From Phlegmacium glaucopus (lineage: Eukaryota; Basidiomycota; Agaricomycetes; Agaricales; Cortinariaceae): a DNA stretch of 64,000 nucleotides. The stretch lies in assembly GCA_015039465.1 (NCBI GenBank), contig MU130245.1:119222-183221 (forward strand), given 5' to 3'. The notes under the pieces were generated by a model. That model was given only the letters and a program-made list of their open reading frames with translations, had not been told where the DNA came from and made no database searches. Position numbers and translations under genes: made by a program. Below, piece by piece: positions 22,258-34,689 of the stretch (position 1 is the stretch's first letter; every line of letters begins with the position of its first letter).

Positions 22258-24683
22258 GTCATCTGGATGCAGGAAAAGGAGGAGTTGCATGTGGGGAAGG
22301 CCACGTTTCTGGAATTCGATAGTGTAAACCATTGCAAGAACTTTTCCAAATGCTCCATCATCTATGTCCTTCAACAAAGCTTTCTTTTTCTCCTCAAAAA
22401 CATGTGCTACAATGTCAGGACGATCTGAAGCCTTCTGTTTTCTTCTCCGATGGTTAGCACCTGCATGTGGAGGGACTTCCTCCAATAGCTGATTCTGTAT
22501 TTCTGGCCAGTTGGGATTGGCAGTCATAGTGAGAAAGATGTCAGGCTTGCGAAAAGCACGGCAAATGGCCATAGAATCTTGAAATAGCTGCATCATATGA
22601 CGTTCACTGCCTATAAAGCTGGAAGGAAGAATAATATGTCTTCCATGTTCTGCCAGATTTATATTGTTATCTCTATCACCCAGCACAGCATCTCAAAGTC
22701 CAGAGTACACCTCTGCTCGTAGGTCCTTTTGATGATGCTTTATCCAGTTTAATGTACTTTGTTCCACAGCAGCCCATGCATCGACCACATATTGCTGAAA
22801 CAGATTCCCTCCCCATTGCAATAATGGTATCTCTCGAAGTCTGGAATGCAATCTGTATGCATGATAACAGCGCTGTGTAACATTTTGTGCTCGACGCCTT
22901 CCATTAGGTCTAACTTGGGCAGGAATATCTGGATGCCAGCCATCCTCACCATTTGGAAAGAGCAAGACATAATGAAGGGTAGAATAAGAAGGATGTAGAT
23001 GACTTATCCTTCGAAGACCTGCAGCCTTGAGTCTGAGAACAATATCACGGTGATCTGCACGGTCCTCTGAACCATCTCCAGGAATAATAGCAGCAACCTC
23101 ATCATTAGCAGTAGGCAAGTTATAACGTCTAAGATCCTGATTGCGTTCTGCACGAAGACGAATAGCTACAGTATGATGCTCCTCTGCAGGCTTCTCTCTC
23201 ATTATCTGAAATGCCTGTTTATAAAGGTTGACATAGGGATGAGAATTATTGAGGACTCCTTGGATGATGGTCATAATAGTCCGATTTAAATTCCTATTAT
23301 TGTGTTCCCTCTGAGCCAACTGTTCTTGTGGATCATGAATATAAATCTGGGCAAAGACTGGAGCATTTCCATCGGTGGGAAGGAGTGCACCTGAAAGGTG
23401 ATGAAGTTCACCACTGATCCTAAATGAATAAGGACCTGACCCTGCAGTAACAGCATGATCAACCTTAACACCCAGGGAAGTGAATGTGAATGCAGAGTTG
23501 TACTGGCGAATATTTGTTTTAAATTCCTGACTGTGCAAGCTTGTACCATTGAAGAGTTCTCTGAGTTGTCTAGGAGCAGGAGGAAATGGAGGAAGTTGGA
23601 CCTGGCCACTAAGACAACACAATCCAAATTTTGGTTGATTGACTCTAGAAGTTGAGAGTTTTTCAGCATCAAAATGGAGTGCATGGCAGTGAGGACACTC
23701 CACAGTCATAGGTCCCAAAGAATGTCTTCCAGCAACAGGTTCATGATAGGGAGTCCTGGCATCTCTATTCCTGATTCTATTTCTATTTCTGGCACGGCGA
23801 CGGCCTCTTCTGGATACAGGAGCAGGTGATGGAGATCGTGATGAAGGTGGAGATGGAGATGGAGGAGGAGATGGAGGAGGGGGTAGATATGGGAGATGTG
23901 CAGAAGTATCATTAACCATCTGACTCTGATATATTTGAATATTGTGTCTAGATGTATTATTGGTAACATTTTCTGATCTGATCTGTCTTTCCCATAAATC
24001 CCTCTGTTCATCCCATCTTTCATTGTCCTCTTGTTGCTCATCATGTTGACGCTCCTCACGTGCCTGCCTCTCATTTCTCCATAGATTATGCATTTGTTGA
24101 ATCCATTTATCATCTCGCCCTTGAGCCTCCTCCATAGCAGCCTGTACATCTACTATCTGCTGTGGTGGAATGTGAGGTGAAGGTGGAGGATTGGGATTAA
24201 TAATCTGAGGCTGATGGACTTGACTATTCCTATTCTGCTGCTGCTGATTTCTCTGCAGCTGTTGTTGTATCCACCTTTGATCACGTCTTTCAGCCTCCTC
24301 CATAGCAGCTTGTACATTCATATGCTGTGGTGGAATGTGAGGTTGGGGTTGTAATAGAGGAAGAGCAGGTGGAGGTGGTGATGGTGGTGGTGAATGAAAT
24401 GAAGAAGCAGGAGGAATAAGCTAAATGTGATGTCAACAATTAGTTTCATAATATAAAATAAAATAAAATAAATATAATAAAACATACAGGAGCAAGGACA
24501 GCATATTGCTGAGCAATTTGAGCAAATGACAGAGGAGCAGGAGGTGGGGGAATAAACTAAATTTAATATAAAATAATTAGTTAAACTAACATATATATTT
24601 GAATAATCAAACTTACAGCAGGGTGTGGAAGAGCAGCATATTGAACTGCAAGTTCATGAAATGGCAATGGAACAGGGGCAGGA

Positions 24684-24716
<33 letters not shown>

Positions 24717-25175
24717 TGACCTCTACCTCTACCTCTGCCTCTACCTCTGGCAGGCAATGGATCAAATGCTGGAGCCAAATCAGGAGCATGACCTCTACCT
24801 CTACCTCTACCTCTACCTCTACCACGCTGGGGAAAAGGAGGCAATGCATCATATGCTGCAGCCAAAGCAGGAGGAAGATGGGAATAACGTGTAGAAGGAG
24901 CAGCAGGAACAATAAAGGGAGGAGGGATAGGTGCAGGTGCAGGTGCAGTAGGAATTCTTCGATATTCAGGACTCTCAAGAAACCTTTGATCACGCTCATT
25001 CCGTTGTGCAGTTGTTCGAACTCGTTCTGGGGTAGTTTGAGGTGTTTGGTCTCTATCCCTATAAAAATTAATATTAATTAAATTTTTAAAAAGTTAAAGA
25101 TTGAAATAAAACACATACATAGCATCTGACTCAGCCATTCTGATGTCTTCTGGAGTAGATGGATGTGTTTGATCC
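22258..25175 (-). pseudogene. Helitron Rep protein remnant (N-terminal part)
   Basis: Exons 25175-25119, 25058-24617, 24556-24488 and 24420 onward, joined by GT-AG introns; the true 5' end may lie further right. The N-terminus is low complexity (RG repeats, AP repeats, PPPSPPPSPSPP), then a CPHCHALHFDAEK zinc-like motif. The Helitron_like_N region follows: CCLSGQV, GVKVDHAVTAGSGPYSFRI, LHPSYSTLHYVLLFPNGEDG, and after a TGA at 22693-22695, ILPSSFIGSERHM, FLTMTANPNWPEI and VYTIEFQKRGLPHMQLLL. The Rep HUH motif should read H-hydrophobic-H; here it is HMQ, so the metal site is lost. The sequence breaks off at the poly-A join before the catalytic tyrosines and helicase. It is dead and truncated. 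Confidence 0.75.
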
Positions 25176-26295
25176 CTGTATAATAATAATAATTAATATT
25201 CAATTAATATTCAATCAACAAAAAACATACATTTTTTTAAAGGTTTTTTTAAAAAAAAGAAAAAAATTGAAATGGAGGAATTTCCTACAGAATGCTCTGT
25301 CTTTCCAAGCAGCTGAGTAACCTGAAAAGAGGAAGAGCTGGGAATGATGAAGCAGTTCAAGTCAACAGCCACTTGACACTGCTACTATTCTACTTTTTTT
25401 TGTTTTTTTACTAACTACCAAACTACACTAACCCAGGGTCCGAACGGTTGTCCCAGGTGAAGACTACTAACAGTCAACCTTCCCAGCGGTATTCACCCAA
25501 GTGGGCCACCCAATGCCAGGGGATACAGAAAAACTATACTACAGCTAACACTTCAACAGTGTTTAGGTCCCTGTAAAGGCTCTGTTTAATGTGCAAGGGC
25601 TAGGGATAATCACCCTCACACACTCCCTTAACCCTGGGATCCGGGTCTCTTAAGAGTATAGAGGAAGAGGGGCTTTTGAACAGAGCCCCAGAACAACTGT
25701 GAGGAGTGGAGGAAAGAAAGGAAGAGCTGTTATCATATCAGCATCAGCAGATTGGCAGAGTTGACTGAAAAAGGCAGAGCTTTGTCATCAATGTGACGTT
25801 TGTGACACTGGGCTAACAGTATAATGGGACGAAGGTGTGGGAGCGGCTGACCAATTATCAAAATTATTACAAATCCTTAGAAATAAATCTGGCATCATTG
25901 ATACCCCCGACGTTCCCAGGCGCGACATCCCATTCTATATAGATTGAGAACTCGGTCTTATATAAGCTCAACCCTGCCAAAAAAAAGCGAACAGCGAGTC
26001 AGCATCTATTTGTGCGGTGATTGCCGGTCGGAGTCCCAAATCACAAAAGAAACCGACTTCCTCGGACTACATCATTATGTGTTCGCAAGTGAGCCTATGC
26101 CTTGAGTCCCCACCATGCTGCTTGCGCCATAACAGTACTGACTTTATGTCTGATTGATCTATATAGTAATATGATCTAAAATGAGGGTTTTGTAGCAAGT
26201 AATCTATAAAGCTGTGTCTTCGCAGCTCCGAGTCTTGTCAAGTCGGCCTAGTAGTTTTAGTAATTCAATAGGCGCAACACAAGAAATCTAGAGGA
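25176..26295. other. No gene recognised between Helitron remnant and MITE
   Basis: AT-rich to 25290, then a mixed stretch with A/T-runs near 25230-25265. 25420-25700 looks like untranslated leader or element end (GGTCCGAACGGTTG, CCTTAACCCTGGGATCC). 25850-26280 shows nothing I can name. One or more further 5' exons of the Helitron gene could lie here. Confidence 0.4.
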
Positions 26296-26763
26296 CTTTA
26301 CACTCCCCCACATTGTCCGGCCGGAATTCCGCTGGACTGACCGGACTCCAGCAAAGTCCGGTCAGAGTCCGGTCAGAGTCCGGTGGAAGTCTGGTGGAAG
26401 TACAAAACATGCCTGTATCCCCTCCTAACCTAAGAACGCGCTACCGCGCAGACAGAAAATATCCCCATCCCTAAATATTAATCCTAAGCCCTAGGCCTAA
26501 GCCCTAAATCTAAATATAACCCTAAGCCTAACCTCTAAATCTAAATATAACCCTAAATTCTATCAAAAGTCCGGCGGATGTCCGGTGGAAGTCTGGTGGA
26601 TGTCTGGTGGAAGTCCGGCGGACTGTGACCAGACATACAGTCCAGGCATTTTTCTACTTTCACCGGACTCTGACCAGACTCCGACCGGACTCTCACTGGA
26701 CTTTTACCGGAATTTTAGTGGAGTCCGCCGGACTCTGGCCAGACAACGTGGGGGACTGTAAAG
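26296..26763. mobile_element. MITE with CTTTACA...TGTAAAG ends, copy 2
   Basis: 468 bases. It shares the ends, the AGTCCGG-rich arms and the TAACCCTAA-like core with 14738-15264, but in the opposite core orientation. Confidence 0.7.
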
Positions 26764-26770
26764 TACATGA

Positions 26771-26806
26771 AATCTATGGTATATTTGACAGAAAGGTACA
26801 AGACTT
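26771..26806 (+). repeat. Stray inverted copy of a neighbouring exon piece
   Basis: Encodes EIYGIFDRKVQD on the + strand, the inverse of EIYGIFDRNVQD in the minus-strand gene at about 27545-27580. About 35 bases only; left behind by a rearrangement near the MITE. Confidence 0.55.
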
Positions 26807-26903
26807 ATGAAATGAATTTAGGGAATCAAATTTAGAGGATCGAATCATGTTTTTATTGACACGGGCTTTTTTACATTGACAATAGCTACGAGAAATATTC
26901 AAT

Positions 26904-28098
26904 TCACACTTTCTGGCGCTGGTTGATGTGCTTGTCGATTGCCATCTGGTTTTTGTCATTGTCTGTGAGATTTCCATAGCCAACCCGTCGCTTCAAAGTA
27001 ACCGGCTGCATTACCTCGGGCTCTCGCATCCTGCTTTTCAATGCTTCCTGGTAACTATACATTATGAGTATAGTACGGTTGTGATTAAATGTTTATCTTA
27101 CCTGGCTAAAATATGGATCTAACAAAGCAATCGACCTCAGCACCACGATCATTTTATGTTTGTTGTCTTTGAGTGGTACTGCAATAAATGAAACCTGTAT
27201 TTCGACTATGTCACCGATTCGAAAAATTTCTGGCCCCACTGGTTCAAATCTTGTATATTGTTTGTTAGTGCAATTATTATGGGTCAAATGACCTTTTTAC
27301 TTACCTATTAGTGCCTTCGTCGCTTTTGTGTACCTGATAGTACTGCACTTTGTTTTCCTCGCTGTACAGAAAGCCTTCCTTAGTCAGTTTTTTGAGAATA
27401 CCCCGAGGGTCGATTGTCGCTGGTATAGGGATCGATACCATCGCAGGAGCATCGCGTTTGGATGTAAGATATCGGTTTGAAGCGTCGAGGGCTCTGCCTT
27501 GTGTGATAGGGGAAGAGGAAAGTGACCATGACTTGAGTGATGTGTCTTGTACGTTTCTGTCAAATATACCATAGATTTCTTGCGCTGCGTTTATCGCCTC
27601 TTCAAATGTGGGTGTCCCTGAACCGATTAACGTGACGCCTTGCCGAAGATAACATGCCTGTGAGGTTGATCTTGCATTGATTGTTAGCCAGTAGATCATC
27701 TATTGACTACATTTCACGAGCTCACCTGATTTTTTCTGTGACAGGGGGAAGATTCTTGCCTGACAGCACTCCTTGAATCGTGAATACTGCTTCCTCCGTC
27801 GCTCTGCCATTTGCATTGGTGTGTACTAGTCGCAGTGTATTTGGTGCGTTGAAGCGTTTAACCCTGTATTTTGAATTCCACTGGTGATCCTGTTCGCTCA
27901 AGGTATTAATTTTGTTTACTATGATAAGTGTTGAAATTTTACTTACTTTTGTCAGGCTTGCCAGTCGACGGTCTTTGGTTTCCTTGTTTTCAGAAGCGCT
28001 CCTGTTCAGGGCTTTGGCTGATATTTGCATTAGTTTGTGACAAGCCGTTACATCTTTGTTTGCTCACCAACTGCTGCGAGGTTGTACAACTTGTCCAT
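26904..28098 (-). CDS. Multi-exon protein of unknown function
   Basis: Exons 28098-28068, 28017-27947, about 27896-27726, 27657-27305, 27249-27102 and 27047-26904. The boundary between the second and third exons is unsure: the frame is open straight through that intron. The product begins MDKLYNLAAV and contains EAVFTIQGVLSGKNLPPVTE, ACYLRQGVTLIGSGTPTFEE, and a beta-rich part (FRIGDIVEIQVSFIAVPLKD, KMIVVLRSIALLD). It ends in a basic tail (TLKRRVGYGN...INQRQKV). I recall similar uncharacterised high-copy mushroom proteins but know no function. The beta-rich GDIVEIQ...VLRSI segment could be an OB-like fold (speculation). It is divergent from the gene starting at 29156, with a tandem-repeat spacer between. 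Confidence 0.6.
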
Positions 28099-28234
28099 GT
28101 TACATTGCGCTGGTTCAGACACGACCGATAGATAGATAACGCGTTCAACCGTCTGAGCTCTTATAATTGATTCTATTCAAGGTCATTTCATACAATCCAG
28201 ATATCAAAGTTGAACACGGTCTGTTCACCTTCTC

Positions 28235-28690
28235 GCTCCTCAGCTTACCATTTTCAACGCTGATCTGGATAACAGGCCACTCTCTTCGTGCTTTTTCAAA
28301 CTGTTTGGTTTATGGACATCTTTTCCTTGTCTCCTGTAGGTCTTCTCGCTCCTCGGCTGCCTTTATCAACACTGATTTATTCATCTTCTTGCCCCTCAGC
28401 TACCAGTTTTCGATGCTGATTTGGATAGTAGACCTTCTTTTTCAAACTGTTTGGTTTTTCGACATCTTTTCCTTGTCTTCTGTGGGTCTTCTTGCTCCTC
28501 GGCTCCCCTTTTCAACACTCGTCTGTTAGTCCTCTCGCTTCTCAGCTACCGTTTTTCAATGCTGATTTGGACAACAGGGCTCTCTTTTTGTGCTTTTTCA
28601 AATTGTTCGGTGTTTCAACACTTTTTTCTGATCTCTTGTGAGCCTTTTTGCTCCTCGGACGCCCCTTTCAACACCGATATGGGTAACAGC
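28235..28690 (+). repeat. Imperfect tandem repeat, three units
   Basis: Units of about 100-165 bases carrying TCGCTCCTCGGC...TTTTCAACACTGAT...CTTTTTCAAACTGTTTGG...CATCTTTTCCTTGTCT. It lies between two divergent genes. The encoded ORFs look accidental. The rest of 28099-29155 shows no feature. Confidence 0.55.
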
Positions 28691-29585
28691 ACTCTATTTC
28701 CTACTTTTTGATTGATTGCTTTTCAACATCTTTTCTTATCTCCGCTGACTGTTCTTGTGTTTAGGTTCTTGTTATTCGGCTTACTCGCAATATATTCTTT
28801 AGATCATTCTTCTGTATTCAATTGGCGAAAGAAACAGTATGATGTTTGTACACCTCATGGTACATCCTAAATGATTTGTATTTCTAGATCATCAGTCTGT
28901 TTACTCATTTCAGTTGGTAGAGTTGGGTTTAATATGTACATATGCTTGCTGGCCGTCTACTGTTATGGTTTGTTCATGTTAATTGAGCGGCAAAGCTTCT
29001 TTGATTGTCATCATCCAGATTGTTTTATTGTTGTTGATTTGTCCCTTGTGCTCCACTCACTAAAAGACTGCAAACTCGACCGAGGTTCTCGTCCATCGTC
29101 CTCTTGTCCATCATCCTCTCCACATTGCCCTGCATCTATAACTTGCCCAAGTACTATGTCAAGCAAAAAAACTCCTACTAAGTTTGAATTTTATTATTAT
29201 TCGTCTGTCTTTAACATCTCCTGATGCTTTTCTATCTAAGGTATTCATTTTCACTATTGTTTTTGTCATTTTCTGACTGTTGGGGTAAGACTCATGGCCG
29301 CCAGTACCCATTTGCAATCAAAGTGAGTATTTCTCAATATTTACTTGATACCCTTTTTCTAAGGTGTCGTGTCAGGAGAAAGGTTATGGTATCTGATGAT
29401 TCTGAAGTGTAGGCATCTGGTGGCGCTCTCTATCTGTCTTGTGTCTGACTTCATCAATCTAGTGAACTTGTTGAGCCTTTGAGCCCAAGCAAAAAAAAAT
29501 GCAGGTATGTAGCAATCCGTCTTTTTTTATTGGTGGTCTGTCTCTGACTTTATTAATCCAGTCAAGTTAGCGAGCCTTCGAGCGC

Positions 29586-30942
29586 TGTCGCGCACCAATA
29601 CTGATTGGTAGCGTGAGAACAAAGCTTAAAAGTTGCCATCATGAAAATAAGCGGACTTTGAATTCACTTACCTATTTTGGAAGCAGCCCTGAATCGCGTT
29701 CCTGGTCAACAAAACCATTCGTTCAACAATAACATCCTCATCGCTCATCATATCCTCAATGTCTTCCACTATGTTGTCTATCATTTACACTATCGACATG
29801 CTCCTTAACATCTACCATCTGTTTGTCCCTTGGCTAGTGATACAACAAAGCGATCAATCTACTATTCGCATCGGTCATCGGCTCGTGTTTGATCGTATCT
29901 TTGGTCCATCATTTCCAGAACGGCCTGTTTATGGACACATCAGCCACATCTCCCATTATGTCAAAGGCTTTGTCATTGTTGTTGTGGCTATGGACCCACA
30001 AGTCTTCGCTTCAGCTATCTATCTTGCCATACCTCGCTCCTGGATCTCACTCAGTCCCCTATCCTCACTCATCTACCTCTTATCTTATCATTCACTGCCA
30101 AAACCATCATTCACGCGGTACCTGAAGCCTTCCCACCCTCTTTATGACAATTTAGGAAGTCCAGGAGGATCATGACTAAGCAGGAATTGCAGATGAATCA
30201 GCAGCAGAGGATTATTCTCGCAGAGTGTCAAGTGTTATCAAGGCTGCGCGACATGGGACCATGGGCAAGTAGTGTTTTCTCGGGAACAAGGCTGCGCCTT
30301 TCAAGTGTTGACTCAGGACCTTTCACATTTTTGACATGACCACACACCTATGGAGTTGATATATTTTTGCTATTGGACTATGTACACTGCCTTCTCTTCT
30401 TTTCTCTCGCACTTTGACACTTTACAGATTTTTTTATTGTTCCTTCTTCTTTTCCATTGTTCTTTTCTTCTCGCAGCTGTCCTCTCTTTATCTTTCTTCC
30501 TTTGACAGCGCGTACTTCATTTCTTTTTATTGTTTTACATAGCCTCATCCTTAGGGTATAAATACTGCTCTTTTGTACCAGGATAGGTAGTTGAGTTCAA
30601 TTCATTCTTACCCCCCACTTTCATCATCTCAGTGGAATTCCAGTGAATTCCTTCCTTCAAGTTCGCTTTTTTTAACCTTTTATCTGTCACTGTCCTCTAC
30701 TGTCAACCGCTATAGTCTTACTGAAGACTCTTTCTTACCCATCCTCATCCTTGTCTTCTACCTCATTCATCTTCCAAGACCTTCATCCTCATCCTCCTCA
30801 CCTCTACTATTGCTCCCTACCTCTGTGTGATACAAGTCAAGGTTACACCTTCCCTAAACAAACAACAGGGAGGCTTTTGACTTAAAGACTAGTCCATTGC
30901 TCTCTGGTTGGTGTTTATATACAACAACAACAACAATTTATA
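29586..30942. mobile_element. LTR-like element A (solo)
   Basis: 1357 bases, starting TGTCGCGCACC and ending CAACAACAATTTATA, flanked by GCGC on both sides (4-bp duplication). Copy B is at 45395-47356. It contains a TATAAATACT box near 30558. No gag/pol is present; a 138-residue frame (start 29759) is shared by both copies but I do not recognise it. Confidence 0.6.
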
Positions 30943-31493
30943 GCGCAAGCAAGAAAAAACATGCGTATGTAGTGATTTGGCTTTTCTTGTACTTTCAGTA
31001 ATCTGATCTTTTCTGAGGTAGGGAGGTTGGCCAACGTGCATCTACTCCGCCACCTGGTTCTCAGGCTTACAACGAGCTTCCGGCTGTGTCAGTCTCGTAA
31101 GTTCTGTCAGTTCACTTGAGTTTGCTGCTGTATTCAATTTATATAGAAACATTGTTTTGGCCGCTATGCAGGCCTTGTCTGCAACCGGAAAATCTCTCAC
31201 TTTTGGTTTGCAAGGATCGTCTAATCCTTCTCCTGCACCGATCAAGGATCTAACTGCATACATTATCTATCCATCATTTTATCCTTTAAGTGTCTAAAAA
31301 AAAATTGTATCCGTAGCCAAAGTGTTAAGCAATCGGCTGGATCGACTCTTCCATCTACTACCCCTATCAAGGGTGCCAAACAGTCTGGTGTTGCGTTAGA
31401 GTGAGGTTTTATGTGGCTGGTTTCATTATCTTGTTGCTGACTGACATGTCGTTTATTTGGTAAGGACCCCCACAGGTGGCAAGTGTTACATTC

Positions 31494-32067
31494 CGTCATA
31501 CGTTACTCCGGTCCAGCTCCGTCGGAGCTGTTTCCGGTAGTCCGTACTCCGTGCAGTGCCTTCCCTTATATCCCGAACTACTCCTTCTATGTTCAACTCC
31601 AAGACTTCTCCGTGACATTCCGGTTCCTCCGACTATACTCCAAACCCGTTATCACTCCTTCGCCACTACCACTATTCTTTGTCATCATCTTTCCCATCAT
31701 CAGTCAGCACACCAGCCATGGATTATTCACCCAAGAATGCAGGACCTTTCCCAGGAGCAGAACGCAGCACTTATATTTATATTCTATATTTCGGTTGCAA
31801 TTCTCTTTATATTTAAAGTACTCGAACTTGTATGTTTTCCCTCAGTTCGAATATCAACTTAGTTCCCCTCCTCTTGTTTTCCTCTAAGTCACTGAGGTCT
31901 TCCGACTTGTTACTTTATTCTTCCGTTCCGAAATCAGGACACCTTAGGAGCTGGGCGGCACAGCACATACACTGAGGCCAACGTCCTTTCCGGGTTACTG
32001 TTCCGGTTCCGTTCCGTCCGTTCCGGAGTAACTCCGACGTGACTTCTCCTTTGCTTTAAACTTAACA
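31494..32067. mobile_element. Solo LTR, copy 1
   Basis: 574 bases, TGTTACATTCCG...CTTAACA, flanked by the 5-bp duplication GCAAG (31489-31493 and 32068-32072). It is CTCCG-rich at both ends with a TATATTTAT core. Excision by recombination of the internal part is the usual origin of such solo LTRs. Confidence 0.8.
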
Positions 32068-33170
32068 GCAAGCAGCGTCCTGAGTAAGCATGCCCTTTTT
32101 TTCATACAGTTTAATTATTCAACTCATTTGTTAGGCGTCTGAGAATAAAAACCGAGAAGGCATTGTATGTGGAAAGCAGCACTGCAAAGGATGTTCGGTG
32201 AGTCTTATGCTACTATTAGCGGTATCAATCTTCATTTTTTGCATGTAGTCCTACTGCTTCGAGTAAATCAAAGTCTTCCAAGGCTCAGGCTGCTGCTGCC
32301 GTTACCCCTGATTTGCCTGAAATTGATTGGCCGTCTATTCCCACATATGTTGTTCTTGATTTTGCATAGAGTTGTGGTGCCAGACTGATGCCGGCTTTCT
32401 CTGTTAATTTAGGAATGTGGTCGGCAGAGGAATTGGACTGAACTCTCCTTTTCTTAGTGTAGTGGCTGTCGAGTCTGACAGTGACGGCGCTTCAAGTGAA
32501 AATGCGGCAGAATGTGATGAGTCTGATGTCGACAATACTGCGGTTGGTTTTGAGCATAGGCCTGATGCTAAAGTGTCTAAACCCATGTATGTGTAAGCTC
32601 CTTGCTTACTTTCCATTACTAATTAGTAAAAATAGTGATGAAGCTGAGGAGGATCCCTCAACACAAGTTATGCTTGTGAGCATGCAAGATGATGAATTGG
32701 CGCCCATTTACGTTGGGCTACCTGATCTTGGGTATTTTTTCATTTTGTTTATATCTTTTGTTCCCGTTACTAAATTTTAACTTTATCTAGTGTCTATCAT
32801 ACTGTTAGGCAATTTTCATATGTTACATTGGTTGGAATGGGGGTTGCAGCTTTGAAGGATGTTGAACCCTTGTTTAGTGGTGATACTGTCACGTTTGTCA
32901 CATTTTCCATCATTCTTCATATTTGTGCTGAATGGTCATGTACAGTGTACTTGTTCGAGCCTTGCTTTTTACAAGATCAGGATTTTTTGTTAACCCTGCA
33001 CGCGCTTCTCCTGACGCATTCATTGAAGAGGGCGGCCGTCTTAAACTGAAGGACCCATCATCTATGGCCGTCTGTCTGATGACGGGCATCGTCACCGAAT
33101 GTTCAATTATTTCTGAAGGGACAACAGGACCCCCCGACCCTGCAAAGCCTGTACACAAGGTCTGTATTGC

Positions 33171-33741
33171 TGTTACATTCCGTCATACGTTACTCCGGTC
33201 CGACTCCGTTGGAGTTGTCTCCGGTAGTCCGTACTCCGTTCCAGTACTTTCCCTTGCCTCCGGATTTACTCCTTCTATGTCCAACTCCGAGACTTCTCCA
33301 TATCATTCCAACTCTTCCAACGTTACTCCAAACTCATTTCCACATCTTTGTCACAAACACTATTTCTTTGTCATCACTTTCCCACCATCAGTCAGCACAC
33401 CAGCTATGGATTATTCACCCCAAGAATGCAGGACCTTCGGGAGCAGAACGCAGCATTTATATTTATATTTCGGATGCTATTCCTTTTATATTTAAGTACT
33501 CGAAACTTGTATGTTTTCCTCAGTTCGAATATCGACTTAGTTTCCCACTCTTGGTCTTCCTCTAAGTTCTTTGCAACTTCCGGTTCCGTTCCGCTCCGTC
33601 TTACTCCGAAATTAGGACACGAAGGTTCTGGGTAGCACAGCACATAAGCTGAGGCTAAGTCCTATCCTTTCCGTGACTCCGTTCCGGTACTCCGTCCAAA
33701 ACTCCGTCCAAAACTCCGGAACAGAGTTCTCGAACTTAACA
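33171..33741. mobile_element. Solo LTR, copy 2
   Basis: 571 bases, same family as copy 1, TGTTACA...CTTAACA, flanked by ATTGC (33166-33170 and 33742-33746). The 3' part differs by repeated ACTCCGTCCAAA. Confidence 0.8.
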
Positions 33742-34689
33742 ATTGCTCCCTTTTGCCAAGAATTTCGACGTGACACAACCCTCTGGGGGAAGGTTCTCGG
33801 CTTCTACACTACATCTTGTGCCGTTTTGGATGAGGGCATTGCCTTCACGACAAGACCAAAACCCTCACTTTTTGCTACCTTGTCCTCAGGTGAGCTTTCT
33901 TACTTGGAGTCTGTATTATCCTGTATAACATGTTATGCAGGTGGAACTGCCCAGTTGTCTCCCAAAAAAGCAGGATCTCGAGCATTGTCGGTCATGCATA
34001 GTCCTGGACCTGCTCGACGACCTGATAATTATGTCACCACTCAGACTTTTGACCAAAGAGGTATATTTTAACATCTTTTCTGGTATGTGTCTTGCAGGCT
34101 AACACTGCTTTTGTAGTGCCGATATATGACAGACGTGATGTTGATGGTGCCCGGCAGTTCGCATACTCAGATGCTGATTTCTCTCAGTTAACAAAATGGC
34201 CGCTCTATGAGCGTGGTTTGCAGGACCTGCCTTGCGACTGCCTGGTCTCCGTTGGGTACACAGTAAACACTTTTGGTGGTGATGGTTCACGTGGACCTAC
34301 CAGTTTATCAACCAACCTTCATTTTGTTATTCTCTTAGCGTTGCCTGTAGATTCCCAAGAGTGATTTTTGTAGCAATTTTATTAGTTTCCTAGTTACAAA
34401 CCTGTTGATAAAAAAAGAATTTTGTAATGCGATCACAATGCTAAATCTGCGAAAAGAAATCATCAACAACCTACATCGCACATTCAAACTCCACAGAACG
34501 CCGTTCTATTTACATGTTTGACATGCATTGAAACTTCAAACTCCACAGAACACCATTTTTTTTTTCATCTCAGTGTTCGACACACATACATTGCCTTATT
34601 TCCATCATGGGTACCCTCTTGCTTTCTGTCGTAGTGCTCTCCATCCTTTGTTTTCACCATGTCATCTCTGAGAAATCCTCCGCTATGGC

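Larger units (their letters stand above)
29156..34364 (+). pseudogene. Multi-exon unknown gene broken by three LTR insertions
   Basis: Start MSSKKTPTK at 29156. Many small exons follow: GKTHGRQYPFAIK before GTGAGT (29284-29322), RRKVMVSDDSE (about 29375), and two related exons ending in SKKK/ARKK-like runs before GTATGTAG (about 29510 and 30960). Later exons include GSSNPSPAPIKDLTAYIIY, STLPSTTPIKGAKQSGVAL, PTASSKSKSSKAQAAAAVTP, ESDSDGASSENAAECDES, TQVMLVSMQDDELAPIYVGL, ASPDAFIEEGGRLKLKDPSS, and the last exon NTAFVVPIYDRRDVDGARQF ... LPCDCLVSVGYTVNTFG, stop 34364. I recall the PVYD/VGYTVNT module from uncharacterised mushroom families but not its function. Insertions at 29586, 31494 and 33171, each with target duplications, make it non-functional unless the LTRs are spliced out. 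Exon borders are approximate. Confidence 0.5.

Noticed and set aside
24581..25081. Plus-strand Arg/Ser and Gln/Glu repeat proteins
   Set aside because: Shadows of the RG- and AP-repeat exons of the minus-strand Helitron protein.
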